Under the pieces are notes generated by a model. It made no database searches and was not told the origin of the DNA. It worked only from the letters and a program-made list of their open reading frames with translations. From NCBI GenBank assembly GCA_003285105.1, contig CP030158.1, positions 2,642,501 through 2,706,500 of the forward strand: DNA of 64,000 nucleotides, given 5' to 3'. This document shows positions 7,857 to 16,491 of the stretch, piece by piece. How positions within the stretch are numbered: position 1 is the first letter of the stretch; each line of letters starts with the position of its first letter. The stretch comes from Roseithermus sacchariphilus (GTDB taxonomy: Bacteria; Bacteroidota; Rhodothermia; Rhodothermales; MEBIC09517). A program made the position numbers and the translations under genes.

Positions 7857-10800
7857 CAGGATGCGGAGCGAGGCGTGCTTCGCCGTGGAGGCCGGGGCGG
7901 GGGACGCCCCCTCGGTGGGGGAAGCCTCCGCGGGGGAAGCCTCCTCGGCGGGGGCGGTGGGGCCGGATGCCGGTTCGGAGGGCGTGGCCGGCCCGTCCGG
8001 GGGGTGGGAGCGGACTCGCCGGGGCCGGGCGTGGGCGACCGGGACAGGGCGGCGGCGAGGGTGCGGGCCAGGGCGGCCCGCCGGATGGGTTTGGACAGCT
8101 GGTCGGTCAGGCGGGGGTCGTTTTCCCGCCGGCCGAAGGGATGCATCAGGATGAGAGGCAGGCCCGGGTGCTGTGGGGCCATGGCGCGGGCCAGCATCAG
8201 CCCGTCCATCCGGGGCATGTGCCGGTCGATCAGCACGGCGTCACACGCCGGCGCGTCGTTCAGCCAGCGAAGGGCGGCGATGCCGCTGTCGACGGCCTGC
8301 ACCTGCATCCCCCAGGAGGCCGCCAGCTCCGCAAGGACCTCCCGGCTCACGGCGTGGTCGTCGACGATCAGCAGGTGGCGTCCCTGTAAGACCTCGGTGG
8401 GTTCAGGGCTGGCCTCTGCGGGCGGCTCGGTGGGGGTGAGGCGCAGGGTGACGTGGAACGTGGAGCCGACGCCTTCTTCGCTCTCGGCCCAGATGCGCCC
8501 GTCCATCAGCGTGCTGAGCCGGCGGCAGATCGCCAGCCCGAGGCCGGTGCCGCCGTACCGCCGGGTCGTCGAAGCCTGGGCCTGGCTGAACGGCTCGAAC
8601 AGCCGATCCAGCGCCTCCGGCGCCATGCCGATGCCGGTGTCGCGAACGCTCAGGTGCAGCTCCACCCGCCCATCTTCGAGCGGCGTGGCTCCGGCGGTGA
8701 GGACGACTTCGCCCGCCTCGGTGAACTTGACCGCGTTCGAGAGCAGGTTGTTGACGATCTGCTGTACCCGCGTCGGGTCTCCCGCCACGTACCGGGGCAC
8801 GTCCCCGGGGATGCGGCAGACCAGTTCGACGTCCCTGTCGGCGGCTTTGCCGGCGATGAGCTGCAGCGCGTCTTCCAGCAACGTGTGCAGGTCGAACGGA
8901 TGCGTCTCCAGTTCGATGCGGCCGGCTTCGATCTTGGAAAAATCCAGGATGTCGTTGAGGATCGTCAGCAGCGTCTCGCCCGAGGACCGGATGACATGGA
9001 CCAGTTCCTGCTGTTCGGCGTCGAGGGCGGTATCCAGCAGCAGCTCGGTCATGCCGATGACTCCGCTCATCGGCGTTCGGATCTCATGGCTCATCATCGC
9101 GAGGAAGTCGCTCTTGACGCGAGTAGCTTCCTCGGCCGTTCGCCGGGCTTCCTCGGCCGTCCGTCGGGCCTCCTCCAGTTCCTCGACTACCCGGGCCAGC
9201 TCGTTGGCCTGGGCTTCGTGCACCTGCTTGGCTTGCTCCAGGTCTTCCGCGTAGCGTTTCAGCGCCTCCTGGCGGTCGTGCTCCTCGGTGACGTCGCGGG
9301 CGACGCCCACCAGCCCGACGATCTCCCCGGACGGGTTGCGCAGGGGCACCTGGGTCACGCGCATCCAGCGGCTGAGGTTGCCCTGCTCGTCCAGGCCCTG
9401 ATGCGTGTGGTCGATGATGCTCGCACCGGTGCGGATGAGCTCCAGGTCCTCCTCGTAGTACGTCTGAGCGACCGATTCGGGGTAGAAGTCCAGCACCGTG
9501 CGCCCGATGACGTCCTCGAGCGAGGCGGCGCCGAGGCGGCGGAGGTGGGCGGTGTTGCACAGGACGTACCGGCCCACGACATCCTTGATGAAGATGGAGT
9601 CCGGCAGGGTGTCGATGAGGGTGCGGAGGAGGTTGCGCTCGGCTTCGAGGGCTTCCTCGGCGGCCACCTTGCTGCTGACGTCGCGGGAGGAGGTCTGCAG
9701 GCGGACGATGTCGCCCTCGTCGTTCAGGATGGCTCGCGTCAGCGTTTCCAGCCAGACGTACGAACCGTCGCGGTGGCGGAAGCGGTAGCGGACGGTGACG
9801 CCTTCCATCGGTGCCTCGCCGAGCACCGGGCGATGGGCGTGCTCACGGATGTGCTCCACGTCGTCCGGATGGAAATACGCGTAGGGGTTCTGTCCGATCA
9901 GTTCATCCGGCTCGTAGCCGAGCAGGTCCTTCACGGAGGGGCTGACCCAGACGTACGTGCCGTCGGGTTCGTGCAGGCAGACGAACTCCTGCATGTTCTC
10001 GGCCAGGAGGCGGAAGCGCTCTTCGCTGGCCTGGAGGGCCAGTTCGGCCTGCTTGCGCTCGGTGATGTCCAGGATCGTGCCGATGAGGCGGACCACCTGC
10101 CCGGCTTCGTTGCGGACGCCCCGCCCGCGCTCATGCACGTACCGGCGCGTCCCCGACGGGAGTTCGAGGCACAGGTCGAGCGCGTAGGCCCGGCCGGTCT
10201 GGATGGCGCGGGAGCGCGCCTGGTCGAGGCGGGCGCGGTCGTCGGGGGGGAGGCAGGCCAGCGCTTCGTCGAGCGGCGGGGGTCCGGCCTCGGGGGACCG
10301 CTCGAAGAGGTGGAAGACTTCGTCGGACCAGGTCAGCGCCCCGGTTTCGACGTCGAGCCCCCAGTCGCCGATGTGGGCAAGGTGCTGGGCTTCGCGCAGG
10401 CGGGACGAGCTCTGGCGCAGCTCGGCCTCGGCCCGTTTGCGCTCGGTGATGTCACGGATGGAGACGACGACCTCGTCGTCGTCCGCCCGCACGAGGCGGG
10501 CTTCGAAGTGCCGGGGGCCGTCGGGTCCGGGCAGGGTGTACTCCACCTGATCGACGTGCCCGGCGTGTCTGGCGTCGAGGGTCTGCTGGATGCGTTGCAT
10601 CAGCCGCGTGCCCTGCGGTGGGGGCCACAGTTCCAGCAGGTGGCGCCCAACGAATCCGTCGGCCGGGGCCGGCAGGTCGTCCTGGCGCCCTCCGTGGAAG
10701 GCGGTGATGAGGCCGTCCCGGTTCACCTGGACCACCGTGTCGGGCAGCGCGGTCAGGATCGCTTCGAGCCGGCGGACGGCGTGCTCACGCTCGCGTTCGA

Positions 10801-12799
10801 GCCGGCGGGTTTCCGTCACGTCGTGTTGCAGCCCGACGAAGTGGGTGATCTGCCCGGCCGGGTCGGTGACGGGGGCGAGGGTGAGGCGGTTCCAGAACGG
10901 CGTGCCGTCTTTACGGACGTTGCGCAGCTCGACGGTACAGGGCCGGCCCTGCCGGATGGCCTGGCGCACGGTGTCCAGCCCGTCTTGATCGCGGTCGGAG
11001 CCCTGCAAGAAACGGCAGTTCCGCCCGAGGATCTCCTCGGCGCGGTAGCCGGTCAGCGCTTCGAAGCCCTGGTTGACGAAGATGAGCGGGAGGTCCGGCT
11101 GGCGGGCATCGGCGACGGCGATGCCGGTGGGGCTGGCGTGCAGGATGCGTTCGTAGAGATGGAGTCGGGCCTCGATCTCGGCGCGGTCGCCCACGGGCTG
11201 GGCCGTCATCAGGCGGCCGCGGAGGTGGGGGTGGGTGCGCAGATCGTGCCAGCGGACCGAGAGCGGCACCCACCGCCCGTCCGCCGTGCGGATGCGACAG
11301 GCCGGCGGCATCGGGTCCGTGGCGAGGTCGTCCGGGTGGATCAGTTCCGGGAACGGCCGCCCCACCAGATCCGGCAGGGCGTAGCCCAGCCGCCGTTCCA
11401 TCGCCGGGTTGGCATATCGGATGCGGCCGTCGTCGTCGAGGAGGGCGACCAGCTCCGTGACGTGGTCGAGCAGCGTGCGGTACTGTGCTTCCCGCTGTTG
11501 CAGGGCGTCTTCGCTGCGTCGCTGCTCGGTGACGTCGCACAGCGAGAGGTGCACGCCGCGGACGGCGGTGCCGTCGTGGATGGGGGCGTAGGTCGCATCC
11601 AGCCACACGGTGAGTTCGCCGGCGTCGATCGTGTGGACGGCGTGCGACGTCTCACCGCCGAGGGCCTGGTCGATGTACCGGCGGACGGGGTCGCGCAGGG
11701 CTTCCGGCAGGGCCGCTTCGAGGAGGGTGCCCGGTTCCGGCGTGTGGCCGAAGTGCTGTGCGGCCAGGGTTTCGGCCGCCGCGTTGAGCGTCTCGATGCG
11801 TCCTTCGGGATCGAGCAGGAACACGGCCCGGGAACGGCTCGCCAGCAGGGTGCGCAGGTACGTGCCGGTCGTGGACAGCTCCCGGCGGGTCGCCTCCAGC
11901 TTCATCTGCTGGGCCACGGTCCCCGCGATGAGCTGGAGGGTGGACAGGAGGCTTTCGGAGGCCGGGCGGCTCCGCTCGTCGGCCAGGGTCAGCACGCCCA
12001 GGATCTCGTCGCCGGCCTTGATGGGCAGGCTGATGAGCGTCTGGAGGGGGCGATCCCCGAGGGCCGGGTGGTGGGTCGGGGCGGCGTCCTGCGGTCCGGG
12101 GAGGACCAGCCGCCGGCCGGTGCGGGCCGTCTGCCCGGTGACGCAGGCCTCGGCCGCACAGGGGGGGAGGTCCGCCGCGTCCACCCCGTGGGCGCCGAGC
12201 AGGTGCAGCGTGCCGGTCCCGGCGTCGTAACGTTCCAGGAGGCACACCGGGAAGCCGAGCTGGACGCCGATCAGCCGGGGGATCGTGCGGCCGATCGGCG
12301 CCAGGCCGTCGCTGTTCAGGCACAGCTGGCTGACGACGCGGAGGATCTCCTGTCCGGCATCGGCCTGCCGGGCGTCGGTGAGGGGCGTGGCGGTGGCATA
12401 GAACCACGTGCCGTCATCGTGGGGCGTGAACGACCACGAGAGCCACGCCCAGGAGCCGTTCCGGTGGCGGAGGCGGAGGTCGATGCGGGTGCTCTGGGGG
12501 CGTTCCCGCAACGCAGCCCAGCGGGCTTCGAGGGCCGGTCGGTCCTCGGGATGGACGAACGCTGTCAGCGGCTGCCCGGTCAGCTCGTCTCCGGCGTGGG
12601 CGAGGGCTTCCTGAAAGGCCGGGTTGGTGCGATGGATCGTGCCCTCGGCATCCAGCACCGCGAGCAGATCCCGGGAGAGGTCGAAGAAGCCCGGTGGATC
12701 CGTTCGGAGGGGGGCAGGGCGGTCGTTCGAGGCAGGAGGCCGGTGCAGCGATTCGTTTTCCGCTCGCAGGTGCTCGGGCGGCAGATCCGGAGCTTGCAT
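7721..12799 (-). CDS. Multi-PAS/LOV hybrid sensor histidine kinase, frameshifted near its 3' end
   Basis: Start ATG 12799 is preferred; an ATG at 12880 would add 27 residues. Order, numbered from 12880: PAS 65-165, GAF 175-335, PAS 345-450, PAS 465-560, LOV 578-690, four more PAS to about 1198, coiled coil 1205-1255, HisKA with MMSHEIRTP (His1265), HATPase with NNLLSNAVKF, DTGIGM and GGTGLGLAI, and receiver 1502-1612 (Asp1552). The LOV domain has GRNCRFLQG with the flavin-adduct Cys622, WN in DGTPFWNRL and the Gln in VGLQHDVTE. No transmembrane segment is seen, so it should be cytoplasmic. After about residue 1626 the frame becomes Pro/Arg noise and stops at 7721; the true second receiver and HPt lie one base off, behind CCCCCC at 7999-8004. 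Rejoined length would be about 1,907 residues. Confidence 0.88.
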   Translation of the reverse strand: MQAPDLPPEHLRAENESLHRPPASNDRPAPLRTDPPGFFDLSRDLLAVLDAEGTIHRTNPAFQEALAHAGDELTGQPLTAFVHPEDRPALEARWAALRERPQSTRIDLRLRHRNGSWAWLSWSFTPHDDGTWFYATATPLTDARQADAGQEILRVVSQLCLNSDGLAPIGRTIPRLIGVQLGFPVCLLERYDAGTGTLHLLGAHGVDAADLPPCAAEACVTGQTARTGRRLVLPGPQDAAPTHHPALGDRPLQTLISLPIKAGDEILGVLTLADERSRPASESLLSTLQLIAGTVAQQMKLEATRRELSTTGTYLRTLLASRSRAVFLLDPEGRIETLNAAAETLAAQHFGHTPEPGTLLEAALPEALRDPVRRYIDQALGGETSHAVHTIDAGELTVWLDATYAPIHDGTAVRGVHLSLCDVTEQRRSEDALQQREAQYRTLLDHVTELVALLDDDGRIRYANPAMERRLGYALPDLVGRPFPELIHPDDLATDPMPPACRIRTADGRWVPLSVRWHDLRTHPHLRGRLMTAQPVGDRAEIEARLHLYERILHASPTGIAVADARQPDLPLIFVNQGFEALTGYRAEEILGRNCRFLQGSDRDQDGLDTVRQAIRQGRPCTVELRNVRKDGTPFWNRLTLAPVTDPAGQITHFVGLQHDVTETRRLEREREHAVRRLEAILTALPDTVVQVNRDGLITAFHGGRQDDLPAPADGFVGRHLLELWPPPQGTRLMQRIQQTLDARHAGHVDQVEYTLPGPDGPRHFEARLVRADDDEVVVSIRDITERKRAEAELRQSSSRLREAQHLAHIGDWGLDVETGALTWSDEVFHLFERSPEAGPPPLDEALACLPPDDRARLDQARSRAIQTGRAYALDLCLELPSGTRRYVHERGRGVRNEAGQVVRLIGTILDITERKQAELALQASEERFRLLAENMQEFVCLHEPDGTYVWVSPSVKDLLGYEPDELIGQNPYAYFHPDDVEHIREHAHRPVLGEAPMEGVTVRYRFRHRDGSYVWLETLTRAILNDEGDIVRLQTSSRDVSSKVAAEEALEAERNLLRTLIDTLPDSIFIKDVVGRYVLCNTAHLRRLGAASLEDVIGRTVLDFYPESVAQTYYEEDLELIRTGASIIDHTHQGLDEQGNLSRWMRVTQVPLRNPSGEIVGLVGVARDVTEEHDRQEALKRYAEDLEQAKQVHEAQANELARVVEELEEARRTAEEARRTAEEATRVKSDFLAMMSHEIRTPMSGVIGMTELLLDTALDAEQQELVHVIRSSGETLLTILNDILDFSKIEAGRIELETHPFDLHTLLEDALQLIAGKAADRDVELVCRIPGDVPRYVAGDPTRVQQIVNNLLSNAVKFTEAGEVVLTAGATPLEDGRVELHLSVRDTGIGMAPEALDRLFEPFSQAQASTTRRYGGTGLGLAICRRLSTLMDGRIWAESEEGVGSTFHVTLRLTPTEPPAEASPEPTEVLQGRHLLIVDDHAVSREVLAELAASWGMQVQAVDSGIAALRWLNDAPACDAVLIDRHMPRMDGLMLARAMAPQHPGLPLILMHPFGRRENDPRLTDQLSKPIRRAALARTLAAALSRSPTPGPGESAPTPRTGRPRPPNRHPAPPPPPRRLPPRRLPPPRGRPPPRPPRRSTPRSASWWPRTTASTSRWPCACWRSWERRPTSPPMAARPSRPCSSRPTTWF

Positions 12800-12962
12800 A
12801 AGGAGAAAAAGGGGGTGCGCACAGGAAAAGAACTCCGGAGGAGACGGGTCTCCTTCGCAGATGCGGGGGTGCTCCGGCATCCGTCAAAATGAGTGCCACT
12901 TTCCCCTTCGTGCGCCGGTGTTGCCGGGCGCGGCGGCATGCGTCACCGGGTGGCGAGGCGCG

Positions 12963-13907
12963 TCACCGCGCGGCGGCGCGTTGGAGCCGGTCCATCAGCG
13001 CCAGCCCCAGGCCGTCGGGTGGGACGCGCTGGCAATAGATGGCCGAGACGCCGCGGGCATCGCAGCGGCGGAAGAAGTCGAAGAGCCGGTGCGCGTAGTC
13101 CTGCACGTCGGCGCAGACCACGCTCAGGGCGGGTGCCGGCCCGGCAGGGACGGGCAACAGGCCGATGTAGGCGGCCTCCGGGTCGGCCGGCACTTCGGAG
13201 GGGGTGTCGATGAGGTGGACGGGGGCGTGCGGGGCATAGTGCCGGTAGCGGGTGCCAGGGCTACGGGCCAGCTCCGGCCCCGTCCGGGCCAGCCTCACGG
13301 CCGGCACCACCTGCCGCAACTGCTCCGGCGTGACGACCCCGGCGCGGAGCACCAGCGGGATCGGCCCGGTGACGTCGACCACGGTCGACTCCAGCCCGGC
13401 CTGCGTGGGACCGCCCTGGAGGATGCAGGCGATGCGCCCGGCGAGGTCTTCGTGGACGGCCTCCCAGGTCGTCGGGCTCGGCCGCCCGGAGCGGTTGGCC
13501 GACGGCGCGGCGACGGGCCGCCCGCAGGCTTCCAGGAAGGCGCGGGCCAGGGCGTGATCGGGCATGCGCACCCCGATCGTCTCCAGCCCGCCGCTGACGA
13601 CGGCAGGCACGGCCGGATGCCGGGGCAGAACCAGCGTCAGCGGGCCGGGGAAGAAGGCCTCCATCAGCGCACGGGCCGCCGGCGGGCATTCGGCCGCCAG
13701 CGCGTCCACCTGGGCCGGATGCGCCACGTGCACGATCAGCGGGTTGTCTCCGGGCCGACCTTTGGCCTCGAAGATGCGGCGGACGGCCTCCGGGTCGAGC
13801 GCGTCGGCACCGAGGCCGTAGACCGTCTCCGTCGGGAACGCGACCAGCTCGCCGCGACGGAGGAACGTGGCGGCCACGGTGGGCGAGGGGGTCAGCAGGG
13901 TCTGCAC
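12963..13907 (-). CDS. sua5: L-threonylcarbamoyladenylate synthase, Sua5 type
   Basis: YrdC-like domain with FPTETVYGLGADA, KGRPGDNPLIVHV, FFPGPLTLVLPR and APSANRSGRPSPTT, followed by a C-terminal Sua5 domain (SPGTRYRHYAPHAPV onward), about 314 residues. The enzyme makes threonylcarbamoyl-AMP from Thr, bicarbonate and ATP for the universal t6A37 modification of ANN-decoding tRNAs. A GTG at 13907 (VQTLLTPSPTVAATFLRRG) matches where family members begin; ATG codons further upstream (14111, 14081) would add a low-complexity extension. It is divergent from the asparaginase gene. Confidence 0.9.
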   Translation of the reverse strand: MQTLLTPSPTVAATFLRRGELVAFPTETVYGLGADALDPEAVRRIFEAKGRPGDNPLIVHVAHPAQVDALAAECPPAARALMEAFFPGPLTLVLPRHPAVPAVVSGGLETIGVRMPDHALARAFLEACGRPVAAPSANRSGRPSPTTWEAVHEDLAGRIACILQGGPTQAGLESTVVDVTGPIPLVLRAGVVTPEQLRQVVPAVRLARTGPELARSPGTRYRHYAPHAPVHLIDTPSEVPADPEAAYIGLLPVPAGPAPALSVVCADVQDYAHRLFDFFRRCDARGVSAIYCQRVPPDGLGLALMDRLQRAAAR

Positions 13908-14167
13908 GGGGGGAAGGGGTGGTTCGAGGGGCTCCAGCGACGCGGAGGCTCCAACGAGGCAGCGGCGGCCGGGGTTCAGGCTCCGGGGGAACGAGTGCGA
14001 GGCCGATGGAAGGAGCGCGAGGAACGGGCGAATTGTGTCACCGCGCGGCGTCCGGGTGGAACGGAATGCCGCTTCCGCCATTTGGAGCGGGGCACAGACC
14101 GCCGGCGCCATCCGGTTCCGTCCGGTTCATCCATCCACGTCTGTTCATCCATCCACGTCAGCGCGCC

Positions 14168-15154
14168 ATGCACATCGAGGCCGGCACGAGCGCCCCCCCG
14201 CGGGGCACGGATCACGGGGTCAGCCTGCTCGTCCACGGGGGGGCCTGGGACATCCCGGACGAGGAGTGCGACGATCATCTGGACGGCCTGCACGCGGCGC
14301 TGGCGCGCGGCCGGGCGCTGCTGCTCGACGGCGCGCCGGCCCTCGAGGTCGTGGCCGAGACCGTGGCCGTCATGGAAGCCCACGGGGCGTTCGATGCCGG
14401 CCGGGGCGCTGTGCTCAACCGCGACGGCGAGGTCGAGCTCGACGCCGGCCTGATGGACGGGGAGACGCTGGCCTACGGCGCGGTGGCGAGCGTGCGTCGG
14501 CTGCCGCATCCGATCCGGGTGGCGCGGACGTTGCTGGAGCAGGGTGCCGGAGCGGCCCGCATCCTCGCCGGTGCCGGTGCCGAGCGCTTCGCGGCGGAGC
14601 ACGGCTTCGCCCTCGTCGAGAACCGCGACCTGATCTGCCCCCGCGAGCGGGCGCGCTACGAGCGGCTCAAGGCCCAGGGGCGCTCCCATCCCAGCGATGC
14701 CTTCATCCCCCCGAGCTTCGAAGGCACGCCGCAGGGCACCGTGGGCTGCGTCGCCCGCGACCGGGCCGGCCGCCTCGCCGCGGCGACGTCGACCGGGGGC
14801 ACGCCCTACCGCCCGCCGGGCCGCATCGGGGACTCCCCGCTGCCTGGCGCCGGATACTACGCCGCCGACGCGGCCGCCGCCAGCGCCACCGGCTGGGGCG
14901 AAGCCATCACCGCCATGCTGCTCTGCGGCCGCGCCGTCGACCGCGTTGCCCTCGGCCGCGAGCCCGGTGCCGTGCTGACCGACGGCCTCCGGCAGATGCA
15001 CGACCGCATCCGCAACCCCGTCGGGGCCGGCGCTACGGGCGGCTTGATCCTGATGACCCGCCAGGGCGCCGGCTTCTGGGCCTTCTCGACGCCCCGCATG
15101 GCCCGCGGCGGCTGGCAGGAAGGCGGCGAGCCCTGGGCCGAGGTCTGCCGCTGA
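14168..15154 (+). CDS. Isoaspartyl peptidase/L-asparaginase (plant-type, Ntn hydrolase)
   Basis: 328 residues. The family hallmarks are present: LLVHGGAWDI near the N-terminus, DAGLMDG with the substrate loop, the autocleavage site with nucleophile Thr191 in PQGTVGCVARD, AAATSTGG, and RIGDSPLPGAGYYA. Members self-cleave before the Thr and hydrolyse isoaspartyl dipeptides and asparagine, clearing damaged peptides. The cytoplasmic form is predicted because no signal peptide is seen. The ARMT1-like gene follows about 100 bp later on the same strand, but with no overlap a shared function is not implied. Confidence 0.9.
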   Translation: MHIEAGTSAPPRGTDHGVSLLVHGGAWDIPDEECDDHLDGLHAALARGRALLLDGAPALEVVAETVAVMEAHGAFDAGRGAVLNRDGEVELDAGLMDGETLAYGAVASVRRLPHPIRVARTLLEQGAGAARILAGAGAERFAAEHGFALVENRDLICPRERARYERLKAQGRSHPSDAFIPPSFEGTPQGTVGCVARDRAGRLAAATSTGGTPYRPPGRIGDSPLPGAGYYAADAAAASATGWGEAITAMLLCGRAVDRVALGREPGAVLTDGLRQMHDRIRNPVGAGATGGLILMTRQGAGFWAFSTPRMARGGWQEGGEPWAEVCR

Positions 15155-15254
15155 GGCCCTCTGCCGCTTGCCGCGCTCCCGTTGCGTCCTCGCACGCCGT
15201 CGTCCCGTATCCCGTTGTCCCTCACCCCAACGTATCGTCCCGCCCCCTCACCCG

Positions 15255-16463
15255 ATGCCCGAGATCCTGCCACGGCTGCCGGTGCCTCCCGCCCTGCGAG
15301 GCGCCGAGGTTGGAACCTTCGCCCATCACACCGTCGCCCACCGCCTGCCGGACATCGCCCGCCGCGTCCTGCGGGAGAACGACCTGCCGGCGCCCGCCGT
15401 CGAGCGCCTCCATGCCCTGATCGAGGAGATCCCCGACGCGCCCGTGCGGCCGCTGACCGACACGAACGCCCCGGATGCCGCCGACTGGCAGCGGTACGTG
15501 GCCGCCGTCGAGGGGCAATCCTGGCTGGAGGTTCCCTGGTTCTTCGCCGAGACCTACTTCTACCGCCGCATCGTGGAGGCCGTCGCCTTCTTCGAGACGG
15601 GCCACGATCCGTTCTACGACCAGAAGCGGCGGGGGCTGGAAACCACGCAGGAGGCCATCGGGGCCCTGGCCGAGCGTCTGCACCACGGCCTGGCCGATGC
15701 CGCCCGGCACCGCGAGCACCTGACGCACGCCTTCCGGCAGGCGCTCTGGGGCAATCAGGCCGACCTCAGCCTCTGGCCGGCCGGGGAGGAGGGGGGGCCG
15801 CAGCACCGCGACGAGGCGGCCCAGACGGCGCACCTGCTCGCCGACGATACGGCGGCGGTGGTGGATTACCTGGGTGCTCTCGGGCGTCCGGCGCTGATCG
15901 ACGTCGTCGCCGACAACGCCGGCTTCGAACTCGTCGGCGATCTGTGCCTGATCGACTACCTGCTCTCCAGCGGGCAGGCGGCCAGCGTACGGATGCACCT
16001 CAAGCTGCATCCCACTTTCGTCTCCGACGCCCTCGTCCGGGACGTCGAGGCGACCATCGCGTACCTGCGCCGCACCGGCCCGGCGGCGGTGCAGCGGCTG
16101 GGCGAGCGGCTGCGCGATCATCACCGGCGAGGGCGGTTGCTGCTGGCCCGGCATCCCTACTGGACCTCGCCCCTGAGCGGCTGGGAGATGCCTACCCCGG
16201 TGCGGGCGTTCCTGGCCCCGGCGGATCTCGTCATCAGTAAAGGCGATGCCAACTACCGCCGCTGGCTGGGCGACCGGCACTGGGTCTTCTCCCTGCCGTT
16301 CGATCAGGTGGTCAGCTATTTCCCCGCGCCGCTGGTCGCCCTGCGCACCGTCAAAGCCGAGGTGGCCGCCGGCATCCCCCCGGAACGCCTGCGACGGCTC
16401 GACGAAGCCGACCCCGACTGGATGACCAACGGACACTGGGGACTCATCCAGTTCGTCCGGTAG
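15255..16463 (+). CDS. ARMT1-like damage-control phosphatase (DUF89)
   Basis: 402 residues from ATG 15255. The metal-dependent phosphatase motifs of the DUF89 family are visible: ALIDVVADNAGFELVGDL (about 213-230, with the Asp/Asn metal ligands) and ADLVISKGDANYRRWLGD (about 326-343). Helical N-terminal part with EVPWFFAETYFYRRIVEAV. Family members hydrolyse phosphate from damaged or excess phosphometabolites such as fructose-1-phosphate. Subfamily III (human ARMT1) resembles this length and motif set. It is convergent with the DUF5916 gene. Confidence 0.85.
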   Translation: MPEILPRLPVPPALRGAEVGTFAHHTVAHRLPDIARRVLRENDLPAPAVERLHALIEEIPDAPVRPLTDTNAPDAADWQRYVAAVEGQSWLEVPWFFAETYFYRRIVEAVAFFETGHDPFYDQKRRGLETTQEAIGALAERLHHGLADAARHREHLTHAFRQALWGNQADLSLWPAGEEGGPQHRDEAAQTAHLLADDTAAVVDYLGALGRPALIDVVADNAGFELVGDLCLIDYLLSSGQAASVRMHLKLHPTFVSDALVRDVEATIAYLRRTGPAAVQRLGERLRDHHRRGRLLLARHPYWTSPLSGWEMPTPVRAFLAPADLVISKGDANYRRWLGDRHWVFSLPFDQVVSYFPAPLVALRTVKAEVAAGIPPERLRRLDEADPDWMTNGHWGLIQFVR

Positions 16464-16491
16464 GTCCGGCCGGCGGCCCGGCACGGGGGTT

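Noticed and set aside
7990-8010. Programmed -1 frameshift in the hybrid kinase
   Set aside because: The C6 run is not a standard X_XXY_YYZ heptamer in the zero frame and I see no clear downstream pseudoknot; a sequencing or mutational indel is simpler.
8453-12892. Very long plus-strand open frame opposite the hybrid kinase
   Set aside because: It is a shadow of the minus-strand gene: no domain, Gly/Val/Arg/Gln-biased composition, while the other strand encodes recognisable PAS, HisKA and ATPase motifs.
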